In this document: positions 25,405 through 33,272 of the stretch, one piece after another | Numbering within the stretch: the stretch's first letter is position 1 | How the letters are laid out: each line of letters opens with the position of its first letter | Assembly: GCA_016779125.1 (NCBI GenBank) | Contig: JADHOF010000005.1 | Location: 1 to 40,590 of the forward strand | Direction of reading: 5' to 3' | Origin: Verrucomicrobiia bacterium | GTDB lineage: Bacteria > Verrucomicrobiota > Verrucomicrobiia > Limisphaerales > JAYPXF01 | Length of the DNA stretch: 40,590 nucleotides | Program-made: the position numbers and the translations under genes | The notes under the pieces: generated by a model | Database searches by the model: none | What the model was told of the DNA's origin: nothing | What the model saw: the letters and a program-made list of their open reading frames with translations, nothing else

Positions 25405-26154
25405 ATGGCCGGACATAGCAAGTGGGCTAACATCAAACATCGCAAAGGTGCAGCCGACGCGAAACGGGGCAAGGTATTCGCCAAGCTCAGCCGCGAGGTC
25501 ACCATCGCGGCGAAGCTCGGCGGGGCCGATCCCGACTTGAATCCGCGCCTGCGGCTCATCCTCCTCAAATGCCGGGGGGCCAGCATGCCGAAGGACAACA
25601 TCGACCGCGCCATCGCGAAGGGCACGGGAGCGGGTGCGGACGGGGCAAACTTCGAAGACCTGACCTATGAGATCTTCGGGCCCGGCGGCGTCGCCATCCT
25701 TGCCGAAATCAGCACCGACAATCGCAATCGGACCGCTTCCGACATCCGCAGCTACGTGACGAAGTCCGGCGGCAATCTCGCGACCGCCGGCGCGGTGACG
25801 CGGCTGTTCCAGAAAAAGGGCCAGATTGTCGTCGCACGGGAAAACGCCGCTGAGGACGACCTGATGGAACTGGCGCTGGAGTCGGGCGCGGAGGATTTTC
25901 GGAGCGAGCCCGAAGGATTCACCATCATCACCGGGCCGGACGAGTTCGAGGGCGTGCTCAAGGCGATCGAGGAAAAGGAAATCGAGACGGAGCTGGCCGA
26001 GATTTCGCAGATTCCCGATCTGACCGCCCCGGTGGACGAGGCCACCGCCAAGTCCCTCTCCATCCTGCTGGAGAAGATCGAGGATCATGACGACGTCAGC
26101 GCGATCTATCACAACGCCGAGTTCCCGGAGTCCGAAGGCGGGGACGAGGACTAA
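25405..26154 (+). CDS. yebC: YebC/PmpR family protein
   Basis: Protein of 249 residues, normal length for the family. The N-terminus is diagnostic: AGHSKWANIKHRKGAADAKR. Then come LSREVTIAAKLGGADPDLNP, SMPKDNIDRAIAKGTG, and YEIFGPGGVAILAEISTDNR. The family was first described as transcription regulators (PmpR); later work on YebC proteins points to a role in translation of difficult, proline-rich sequences. The sequence cannot decide between these roles. The usual neighbour ruvC is not present here. Confidence 0.97.
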   Translation: MAGHSKWANIKHRKGAADAKRGKVFAKLSREVTIAAKLGGADPDLNPRLRLILLKCRGASMPKDNIDRAIAKGTGAGADGANFEDLTYEIFGPGGVAILAEISTDNRNRTASDIRSYVTKSGGNLATAGAVTRLFQKKGQIVVARENAAEDDLMELALESGAEDFRSEPEGFTIITGPDEFEGVLKAIEEKEIETELAEISQIPDLTAPVDEATAKSLSILLEKIEDHDDVSAIYHNAEFPESEGGDED

Positions 26155-26209
26155 GGTGTCTTGTTTTTCCGGTCGATCCCCGAAGTGCTTCTGGTAGTTT
26201 CCGCGCCCG

Positions 26210-28990
26210 GTGACGGAACCTGAACGGCATAGCACGGGAGCGGAGCGGATTCTGTCCGCGCTGGCCGCCGCGTTGGTTGGTCGGCCGCGATGGTTCTTCT
26301 ACCCGCAGATGCTGCTGTTTCTCGGCTGCGTCTGTTTTACCGCCTCCAAGCTGGGATTCACCACCAGCCGGAACGATCTGGTCAGTTCGGAAAAACGTTA
26401 CCACCAGAATTTTCTCAACTTTCGCAAGGAGTTTCCCGTCGAGGACGATCTGGTGATCCTCGTCGAGAGCGACGACACGGAAAAGAACCGCCAGTTTGTC
26501 GAGCGTTTGGGCGCGAAGCTGGAGGCCGAGCCGGAGTTGTTCACGAATCCGTTCTACCGGGCTGATTTCAAGATGCTCGGGGACAAGGCGCTGTTCTTCC
26601 TGAAGCAGGACGAACTGGCCGCGTTTCGGGAGCAGCTGACCGCCTTCGAGCCCTTCGTCAGCAAATTCTCGCGGGCGACCAACTTCATATCTCTTTTTCA
26701 GCTGATCAACACGGAGTTCCGCCTTGCGGAGCACAAGCCACAGCAGGAGGTCGAGCAATTGATCGGATCGCTGCCCGCGTTGCGACGAATCGTCGAGCAG
26801 GCGGACGCCGCACTCCACAGGCCGGGCCCGCCGCCGAGTCCGGGCATTGCGGCGCTGTTTGGCGGGGAGGAAGCGCAGGCCAAGCTCTACATCACCTTTG
26901 ATTCCGGACGCATGTATCTCGCGACCGTTCAGGTCGCGAACGGCGACGTGGAGGCGCGGGCGGTGCGTCGTCTGGAAGAACTGGTGAGCGAGATCCGCGA
27001 CGAGGTCCCGGGCCTGAGCGTGGGCGTGACCGGCGAGCTGATTTTGGAGTTGGACGAGATGCTTCAATCACAACGAGATACGATCACGGCCTCGCTGATC
27101 GCCCTGGTGTTTGTGGGGATCATCTTCGTCTACGGATATCAGGAGACGGGCCGGCCGGTGAAGGCGACGGCCTGTCTGTTGGTGGGTCTCGGCTATACGA
27201 TGGGTTACACCACGCTGGTAGTCGGACACCTGAACATTCTCACGATCACCTTCGCTCCGATGCAGATCGGGCTCGCGATCGATTTCGGCGTGCATCTGAT
27301 CACACGATACGAAGAGGAACTGCGTCTCGGCAGGAGCCGACAGGAAGCGGTCCGGCTTTCGCTCGTGAACACCGGACAGGGGATCTTCACGGGCGCGCTG
27401 ACGACGGCGGCGGCGTTCTTCGCGATGGGATTGACGGAATTCGACGGCATTCGCGAGATGGGCATCATTGCCGGCGGCGGCCTGTTGCTCAGTCTCGTGC
27501 CGATGATGACCTTGTTGCCAATCCTGTTGCTGCGCGGTCGGCAGAACGAGATCGACGCCGAACAGAGCCGGAACAATTCGGCCCGACGGGAACGTTGGGA
27601 GCAGGCGTGGCTGTCGCGGCCGCGAACGGTGATTGTGGCCGCTGTGGTCTTGTGCGGCCTATGTGTCTCCCGCTTCGACCGTGTCTTCTTCGACTACAAC
27701 CTGCTGCACATGCAGTCCCATGATCTGCCCGCCGTCATCTACGAGGAGAAGCTGATCAAATCGGCCGGCAACTCTGTTCTGTTCGGTGCCGTGGTGGCGG
27801 ATTCCGTCGAAGAGGCGACTGAACTTGAGGCGCGGATTCGCCAGCTGCCCTCCGTCGCGGACGTACGGTCGATGGCCTCGTATCTGGCTGAAAACTCAGG
27901 GCCGAAGCTGGCGTTGATCCGCGAGATTCGCGATCTCGCGGCGAAGCTGGAATTCGCGCAGATCGACGGGCAACCCGTTTCTCCCCCGGAGGTAAGCCAG
28001 GTGATGTACTCCTTTCAGGGATACATCGGGGCGGCTTCCAGGGCGGTTCGCGAGTCGGATGGCGAAAGCCGCCTGTTTTTTGAAATTCAAAGTCTGTGGG
28101 ACGCGGTGCAAACCTTGCGTCGCTCGCTCAACGCCCTGCCGGAGGAGAAGATTTCGGCCCAACTGGCCGCTTTTCAGCGCGCGTTCTTGTCGGATCTGCA
28201 CGAAACCTTCGGTGTGTTGAAGCGGCAGCGAATCGACGGCGGTCTGACCGTGGCGGATCTGCCGAACTCGCTGCGCCAGCGCTTCGTCGGCGTCAATGGC
28301 AAGATGTTGCTCCAGGTCTTCCCGAAGGACGACGTCTGGGAAAAGGCAAATCAGGCGAAGTTCGTTGCGGAGCTGCGCGGCATTGATCCGGACGTGACCG
28401 GAACCCCCGTGCAAATGCTGGAATATACGACCTTGCTGAAGGACAGCTACGTCGAGGCGTCCTGGTATGCTCTCGGCGCCACGTCATTGATGGTGCTCTT
28501 TCATTTCCGCTCGCTTGTCTGCATGGGACTTTCGCTCCTGCCGGTTGTCATTGGAACACTCTGGCTGCTGGGCTTCATGGCCTGGTTTGGCATTCCTTTT
28601 AATCCGGCGAATATCATGACTTTGCCGCTGGTTGCGGGAATAGGAGTGACCAGCGGGATTCATATCCTGAATCGGTTTCGGGAAGACCAAAACCCGTCCC
28701 TGTTATCGAACAGCACCGGCAAGGCGGTTCTGGTGTCGGGTCTGACCACGATCGCGGGATTCGGGAGCCTCACGGTCGCGGAACATCAGGGAATCGAGAG
28801 TTTGGGATATGTGATGTCAATCGGAACAGCCACCTGCATGATTGCCGCGCTCACTTTGTTGCCGGCAGTGATCGGAATGTTGAATCGGATGGGTTGGAAG
28901 AATGGGCACGAAAAAACCCAGCGACGAGATATGCACCCTTCGTCGCTGGGCTGTGAGGAACCGAGGCCAACTAAAACCTCAATCAACTAA
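26210..28990 (+). CDS. MMPL/RND family transporter (HpnN-like lipid exporter)
   Basis: Protein of 926 residues starting at a GTG, with the RND two-half design. TM1 (FFYPQMLLFLGCVCF) is followed by a large periplasmic loop (about 45-285). A five-TM block contains TASLIALVFVGIIFVYGYQE, the signature IGLAIDFGVHLITRYEEEL, and MGIIAGGGLLLSLVPMMTLL. A second TM and loop start near residue 465. The second block ends with SLMVLFHFRSLVCMGLSLLP, AGIGVTSGIHILNRFRED and SIGTATCMIAALTLLPAVIG. HpnN and MmpL relatives move hopanoids or other lipids across the envelope. The last 25 residues are hydrophilic and are encoded over a hairpin (28917-28950), so the tail may be poorly conserved. The adjacent Mla operon gives a shared lipid-transport theme. 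Confidence 0.88.
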   Translation: MTEPERHSTGAERILSALAAALVGRPRWFFYPQMLLFLGCVCFTASKLGFTTSRNDLVSSEKRYHQNFLNFRKEFPVEDDLVILVESDDTEKNRQFVERLGAKLEAEPELFTNPFYRADFKMLGDKALFFLKQDELAAFREQLTAFEPFVSKFSRATNFISLFQLINTEFRLAEHKPQQEVEQLIGSLPALRRIVEQADAALHRPGPPPSPGIAALFGGEEAQAKLYITFDSGRMYLATVQVANGDVEARAVRRLEELVSEIRDEVPGLSVGVTGELILELDEMLQSQRDTITASLIALVFVGIIFVYGYQETGRPVKATACLLVGLGYTMGYTTLVVGHLNILTITFAPMQIGLAIDFGVHLITRYEEELRLGRSRQEAVRLSLVNTGQGIFTGALTTAAAFFAMGLTEFDGIREMGIIAGGGLLLSLVPMMTLLPILLLRGRQNEIDAEQSRNNSARRERWEQAWLSRPRTVIVAAVVLCGLCVSRFDRVFFDYNLLHMQSHDLPAVIYEEKLIKSAGNSVLFGAVVADSVEEATELEARIRQLPSVADVRSMASYLAENSGPKLALIREIRDLAAKLEFAQIDGQPVSPPEVSQVMYSFQGYIGAASRAVRESDGESRLFFEIQSLWDAVQTLRRSLNALPEEKISAQLAAFQRAFLSDLHETFGVLKRQRIDGGLTVADLPNSLRQRFVGVNGKMLLQVFPKDDVWEKANQAKFVAELRGIDPDVTGTPVQMLEYTTLLKDSYVEASWYALGATSLMVLFHFRSLVCMGLSLLPVVIGTLWLLGFMAWFGIPFNPANIMTLPLVAGIGVTSGIHILNRFREDQNPSLLSNSTGKAVLVSGLTTIAGFGSLTVAEHQGIESLGYVMSIGTATCMIAALTLLPAVIGMLNRMGWKNGHEKTQRRDMHPSSLGCEEPRPTKTSIN
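28911..28990 (-). ncRNA. Candidate antisense small RNA with intrinsic terminator
   Basis: On the minus strand an 11-base-pair perfect stem (arms 28940-28950 and 28917-28927, 12-base loop) is followed by six T residues (28911-28916), the form of a Rho-independent terminator. On the plus strand the hairpin lacks a U-tract, so it does not serve the overlapping MMPL gene. No minus-strand protein gene ends here. A possible promoter lies upstream: TTGACA (complement of 29019-29024), 16-base spacer, TATCGT (complement of 28997-29002). A transcript of about 80 nucleotides, antisense to the MMPL 3' end, would result. This is inference from sequence pattern only. Confidence 0.3.
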
Positions 28991-29136
28991 CGACGGACGA
29001 TAGGACTCGATCGATGAATGTCAATCCAATAAGTATCAAGATACGGCCAATACCTGATCGTTTAGTATTCGATAACGTTATAGTTGCCCGAAGTTTTCAT
29101 TCCTTTTCGCTCAACTGAAGGCAAGCATCACACACG
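28991..29136 (+). promoter_or_regulatory. A+T-rich leader of the repeat protein-mla operon with palindromes
   Basis: This gap is clearly richer in A+T than its surroundings and must contain the promoter of the 29137-33272 operon. It holds GTATC-AA-GATAC (29033-29044), the perfect palindrome ATAACGTTAT (29072-29081), and AATAC/GTATT arms (29049-29053 and 29065-29069). TATAGT at 29079-29084 could be a -10 box, but no good -35 box is visible at the right spacing. The palindromes are candidate operators. Confidence 0.4.
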
Positions 29137-30684
29137 ATGGCAGGAACAGGTGAATTTCAGGTTGTTGGACGGGTAAAAGCCATTTTTTGGGCTGTATTGG
29201 TGGTTTTTTTCCTCCAATTCGATTTCTGCGCGAAAGGGGCTGAAGTTACGGCCGGTCCGCTGGTTCATGATTTCCCCCTGACTTTGGAGTCTGGATCGCG
29301 TCGCGAGGCAGCGGGGCCGTTCTTCTACCGTCAGACGGTCGGCACCCGATCGACCTTGGCCGTTCCGCCGCTGTTCTCATGGCTCAACGATCCGGTCCTC
29401 GAATACCAGGAGTTCGACCTCCTGTATCCCTTGCTGACCTATGATCGCTTCGGATTGGAGAGCCGCGTTCAATTGCTTCAGATGCTGAGTCTGTCGGGCT
29501 CCTCCGATCAGGATTCGGACGTCAGGAGCAAATTCACGATCTTCCCGTTCTATTTTCAGCAGCGTTCGACAAATTCGGCGAAGAACTACACGGCCTTGTT
29601 CCCCTTCTACGGCACTCTGCGGAACCGGATTCTGCGGGACGAAATCTCGTTTGTGTTGTTCCCGATGTATTCCAAGACCCGCAAGCGGGACGTCGTGACC
29701 CGCAACTACCTCTATCCCTTCTTTCATCTTCGTGAGGGAAGCGCGTTGAGGGGTTGGCAGTTCTGGCCTCTGGTTGGGCGTGAAAGCCGCGAGACTCACA
29801 CGGTAACAAACCGCTTCGGCACCGAGGATCTGGTGCTCGGTGAACGCACGGATTTCGTGCTTTGGCCTTTCTTTCTCAAGCACGACAGCGGGATCGGCGG
29901 CACGAACGAAGTCCACGAGACATCGTTTCTGCCGTTCGCCAGCTTCACGCGGTCTCCCGCCCGGGACTCGTCCTCGGTGATCTGGCCCTTTTTCCGCTAC
30001 ACCGATGATCGGGAAAAAAGCTATCGGGAATGGGGATTCCCTTGGCCGCTATGGGGAATCGCGCGCGGCGAGGGTAAACAGATGAACCGCCTTTGGCCGC
30101 TCTTCAGCAAGGCCACAAACGGCGAGCTGACCAGCCAGTGGTATCTCTGGCCTTTCTGGCGGCGGGATTCAATCGATGTGCCTCCGCTGCAACGCCAGCG
30201 GACAAGGCTCTTGTTTTTCCTCTACAACGACCTTGTTGAACGAAGCACTGTGACCGGCAGGGAGATGCATCGGCGCGATCTCTGGCCGTTGTTCCACTAC
30301 CGAAAACAAACGGACGGCCGAGAACGCCTCCAGGTTTTGGCCTTGTTGGAACCGCTCCTTCCGAACAACAAGAGCATCGAACGAAACTGGTCGCCTCTGT
30401 GGTCGATATGGCGTTCCGAAAAAGACCCGTCGAACAATCGTCGCAGTGATTCCTTTTTGTGGAATTTGTGGCGGCGTGAAGTCTCCGAGGAAGGCCGGTC
30501 GAACAGTTATTTCTTCGGTCTGCTAAGCAATCGAAAAACGGCTGACGCTACCCGATGGTCGTGGTTTGATCCTCTCCAGGAAGGCTCGGAGGCGAAAGCG
30601 GAAGCGGCGCCGATCTCGATCTGGAAGATTGATCCGATTCGCTTGCGTCCCTCGGGTATTGAGACTTCTGTTGTCGGCGGTTGA
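29137..30684 (+). CDS. Exported aromatic-proline repeat protein, function unknown; heads Mla operon
   Basis: Protein of 515 residues not belonging to a family I can name. A basic start and hydrophobic stretch (VKAIFWAVLVVFFLQFDFCA) form a signal peptide. The rest repeats a short motif of hydrophobic-(W/F/Y)-P-hydrophobic-aromatic followed by charged residues. Examples are LYPLLTYD (Pro98), IFPFYF (Pro137), LFPFYG (156), LFPMYS (176), LYPFFH (194), FWPLVG (211), LWPFFL (244), IWPFFR (284), PWPLWG (304), LWPLFS (321), LWPFWR (339) and LWPLFH (384), with decayed copies after 415. Many neighbouring copies are 17-24 residues apart. Alternating aromatic/polar strands suggest an outer-membrane barrel or a beta-repeat structure (inference). 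It ends 9 bases before mlaE, so it is probably part of that operon. Confidence 0.8.
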   Translation: MAGTGEFQVVGRVKAIFWAVLVVFFLQFDFCAKGAEVTAGPLVHDFPLTLESGSRREAAGPFFYRQTVGTRSTLAVPPLFSWLNDPVLEYQEFDLLYPLLTYDRFGLESRVQLLQMLSLSGSSDQDSDVRSKFTIFPFYFQQRSTNSAKNYTALFPFYGTLRNRILRDEISFVLFPMYSKTRKRDVVTRNYLYPFFHLREGSALRGWQFWPLVGRESRETHTVTNRFGTEDLVLGERTDFVLWPFFLKHDSGIGGTNEVHETSFLPFASFTRSPARDSSSVIWPFFRYTDDREKSYREWGFPWPLWGIARGEGKQMNRLWPLFSKATNGELTSQWYLWPFWRRDSIDVPPLQRQRTRLLFFLYNDLVERSTVTGREMHRRDLWPLFHYRKQTDGRERLQVLALLEPLLPNNKSIERNWSPLWSIWRSEKDPSNNRRSDSFLWNLWRREVSEEGRSNSYFFGLLSNRKTADATRWSWFDPLQEGSEAKAEAAPISIWKIDPIRLRPSGIETSVVGG

Positions 30685-30693
30685 AGCAAAGAC

Positions 30694-31440
30694 ATGTTTC
30701 GTGACATTGGACAATTGGCGATTCTGGCCTGGCGGACCCTCCGGTCTCTGCCGCTCATATTCCGTCACTATCGCAAGCTGATCGACCAGCTCTTCGAAAT
30801 CGGGAACGCAAGCCTGTTGATGTCATGCATTCTGGCCGTTTTCATCGGCGGCGTGCTGGCCCTGCAGACAGGCCCGGTGATGGTGGAGCAGGGCCTGAAC
30901 AGCGTCGTTGGCGCTGTCGTGGGACTCTCGGTCTGCAAGGAGCTCGCCCCCGTGATGATCGCCGTGCTGATCGCAGGCCGGATCGGCTCCGCGATGGCCG
31001 CCGAGATCGGCTCGATGGCTGTCTATCAGGAGATCGACGCCTTGCGTACGATGAACATCAACCCGATCCACTATCTGGTGCTGCCCCGGGTTCTGGCCGT
31101 CTGCATCGCGCTCCCCTGCCTTGTGGTTTTCGCCGACCTGATCGGATGGGTGGGCGGCGCGCTGGTGTGCATGAGCAATCCGAAGATCGGCATCCCCTGG
31201 CAGGCCTACTTCAACGACCTGTCCAAGGTTGTCGACACCCTGGACGTGCTGAACGGCCTGATCAAAAGCCTGCTGTTCGCGGCGATCATCGGCCTGGTCG
31301 GATGCCACCAGGGGCTCGCCACAATCGGAGGACCCCGCGGCATCGGCCGCTCCGTGACCAAGTCCGTCGTGAACGCGATCGTGCTCATTCTGATCACCGA
31401 CTACTTTATCACCCGCCTGCTGCTGACTCTGGATCTCTGA
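30694..31440 (+). CDS. mlaE: MlaE-type ABC transporter permease
   Basis: Inner-membrane permease of 248 residues of the MlaE/YrbE family, which extracts or inserts phospholipids in MCE transport systems. An N-terminal amphipathic region (FRHYRKLIDQLFEIGNASLL) leads to MSCILAVFIGGVLALQTGPV. The conserved core follows, SVCKELAPVMIAVLIAGRIG and SAMAAEIGSMAVYQEIDAL with its EQ/DAL coupling region, and then PRVLAVCIALPCLVVFADLI. The end is LLFAAIIGLVGCHQGLATIG and a terminal TM. It is located between the repeat protein and the ATPase gene (3-base gap). Confidence 0.95.
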   Translation: MFRDIGQLAILAWRTLRSLPLIFRHYRKLIDQLFEIGNASLLMSCILAVFIGGVLALQTGPVMVEQGLNSVVGAVVGLSVCKELAPVMIAVLIAGRIGSAMAAEIGSMAVYQEIDALRTMNINPIHYLVLPRVLAVCIALPCLVVFADLIGWVGGALVCMSNPKIGIPWQAYFNDLSKVVDTLDVLNGLIKSLLFAAIIGLVGCHQGLATIGGPRGIGRSVTKSVVNAIVLILITDYFITRLLLTLDL

Positions 31441-31443
31441 ACG

Positions 31444-32220
31444 ATGAACGAATCCTGCACGGTTGAAAGCGGTCGCGTCTGCGTGGAGGTAAGCGGACTT
31501 CGCAAGAGTTTCGGCACCAGCGAAATCCTCAAGGGCATCGACTTCGGAATTCGATGCGGCGAGATCTTCGTCATCATGGGCCCCAGTGGCAGCGGCAAGA
31601 GCGTGTTGCTGAAACACCTGATCGGGCTTGAACGTCCGACGGCCGGCTCGGTGCGCATTGACGGCCACGAGATTGATTCCCCCGAACTGCTCAGCAAGTA
31701 CCGCATCGCAATGGTGTTCCAGTCCGGCGCGCTGCTCAGCTCCCTGTCCGTGGGCGAAAACGTCGGGCTTTACCTCCGCGAACACCGCATCCATCCACCG
31801 GCGGAAATCAACCGGATCGTCCGCGAGAAGCTCGCCATCGTCGGCTTGGCCGGCTCGGAGGAAAAGATGCCCACGGAGCTTTCCGGCGGCATGAAGAAGC
31901 GGGTTGCGATCGCGCGGGCCTTGGTCATGGATCCCCAACTGATCCTCTACGACGAACCGACCAGTGAGCTGGACCCGCTGATCTCCGTCACGATCGGGCA
32001 GGAGATTGTCAAGATGCGCGAGCGGACCCACGCAACCTCCATCGTGGTCACCCACGATCGCGATCTGGGCTTCGGCATTGCCGACCGGATCGCGCTGATC
32101 AGCGGCGGCCGAATCCTGACCTTGGGCACGCCGGACGAGGTCCGCGCATGTGACAACCCGGAAGTTCGGACCTTTCTCAACGCCAGTTACCAACCTCCCG
32201 AAGAAGCAGATAGAACATGA
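31444..32220 (+). CDS. mlaF: MlaF-type ABC transporter ATP-binding protein
   Basis: ATPase of 258 residues that powers the MlaE permease. Walker A is GPSGSGKS (46-53), the Q-loop is VFQSGALLSS, the ABC signature is LSGGMKKR (146-153), Walker B is LILYDEPTSELDP (166-178), and the switch His lies in SIVVTHDRDL. The SGALL/D stretch after the Q-loop is typical of the Mla/Mkl subgroup. The C-terminal tail (AREVR-like region and ASYQPPEEADR) is short. Its stop overlaps the mlaD start by four bases (ATGA). Confidence 0.96.
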   Translation: MNESCTVESGRVCVEVSGLRKSFGTSEILKGIDFGIRCGEIFVIMGPSGSGKSVLLKHLIGLERPTAGSVRIDGHEIDSPELLSKYRIAMVFQSGALLSSLSVGENVGLYLREHRIHPPAEINRIVREKLAIVGLAGSEEKMPTELSGGMKKRVAIARALVMDPQLILYDEPTSELDPLISVTIGQEIVKMRERTHATSIVVTHDRDLGFGIADRIALISGGRILTLGTPDEVRACDNPEVRTFLNASYQPPEEADRT

Positions 32221-33272
32221 AGACCTCCCTCGAAACCCGCCTTGGAATATTCTTCGCGCTGACCGCCGTTGCGGCCGTGCTCCTGATCGAACTCTCCGGC
32301 GGTGTCGACGTCTTTCGCAAGGGCTACACGCTGCACGCCGACTTCAAGACGATCGGCCAGCTGAAAGCGGGCGATCCGATCAAGATGGCCGGTGTGCCCA
32401 TCGGCCGCGTGATCGGCTTTGATTTCATCGACGACAAGGTTCGCGTGAGCATGAAGATCGCCGAGGGCCGGAAGGTGAAGACGGACGCGATCGCCCGTAT
32501 CCAATCCGCCGGATTGGTCGGGCAGAACTACGTGGCGCTCAACATCGGCGCGGCGGATTCGCCCGCGTTTGAAGCCGACGGTGTCGTGCAGACGGAGGAA
32601 CTGCCGGACATCAACGCCATCATGAAGAAGCTCGATAACGTCGCCGGCGGAATTGAAAACCTCACAAAAAGTTTCAGCGGCGACTCGATCCAGAACGTGC
32701 TGGGTCCCCTCACCGATTTCATGAAGCAGAACAACCCAAAAATCACCTCCATTCTCGGCGACATGCAGGTGGTCTCCGCAAACCTGCGCGAGGGCAAGGG
32801 TACCATGGGGCGCTTCATCACCGACGAGCGGCTTTACACCGAGGCGGTTGAAACCGTGAAGGGCCTCAACCAGACCGCCGCAGACGCGCGCCTGCTCTTG
32901 ACCGACGCAAAATCCTCCCTGTCCAAGGTCACGGGCACCTTCGACGAGGCCCAATCCATCTTCGGCGACCTCAAGCTCACCTTGCAGGGCGCGCGCCAGA
33001 CCATGGATCGCGTCAACGCGGGCGAGGGCACCATCGGCATGCTGCTGCATGACACCGCTCTTTACACCAACAGCACCGCCGCGATGGCGACCCTTCGGGA
33101 GATCTTCGACAAGATCAATCGGGGCGAGGGCAGCGCGGGCATGCTGGTGAACGATCCCGGTTTCTACGACAACGCCAAGATGACCTTGCAGAAGATCGAC
33201 AAGGCCACGGAAGGTCTGGAGGACACCGGCCCGCTCAGCGTGTTCGGCACCGCGATCAACAGCCTTTTCTGA
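32217..33272 (+). CDS. mlaD: MlaD-type MCE domain protein
   Basis: Substrate-binding component of 351 residues, anchored by one N-terminal TM (GIFFALTAVAAVLLIELSGG). The MCE domain spans about 36-115, with TIGQLKAGDPIKMAGVPIGR and AGLVGQNYVALNIG. A long helical part follows. It carries three copies of a Gly-rich motif: GKGTMGRFITDERLY (193-207), GEGTIGMLLHDTALY (269-283) and GEGSAGMLVNDPGFY (303-317). The protein is much longer than E. coli MlaD (about 180 residues), so the helical tail could reach across the periplasm, as in other extended MCE proteins (inference). Convergent 17-base overlap with the PfkB gene. Confidence 0.93.
   Translation: MKTSLETRLGIFFALTAVAAVLLIELSGGVDVFRKGYTLHADFKTIGQLKAGDPIKMAGVPIGRVIGFDFIDDKVRVSMKIAEGRKVKTDAIARIQSAGLVGQNYVALNIGAADSPAFEADGVVQTEELPDINAIMKKLDNVAGGIENLTKSFSGDSIQNVLGPLTDFMKQNNPKITSILGDMQVVSANLREGKGTMGRFITDERLYTEAVETVKGLNQTAADARLLLTDAKSSLSKVTGTFDEAQSIFGDLKLTLQGARQTMDRVNAGEGTIGMLLHDTALYTNSTAAMATLREIFDKINRGEGSAGMLVNDPGFYDNAKMTLQKIDKATEGLEDTGPLSVFGTAINSLF

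Noticed and set aside
28917-28950. Terminator for the MMPL gene on the plus strand
   Set aside because: The stem lies inside the reading frame and is followed by CTGTGAGG, with no U-tract; the T6 tract is on the minus strand only.
30823-32193. Minus-strand frame of 456 codons opposite mlaE and mlaF
   Set aside because: It spans two clear genes on the other strand and is rich in Asp/His/Gln, a typical shadow of GC-rich ABC genes.
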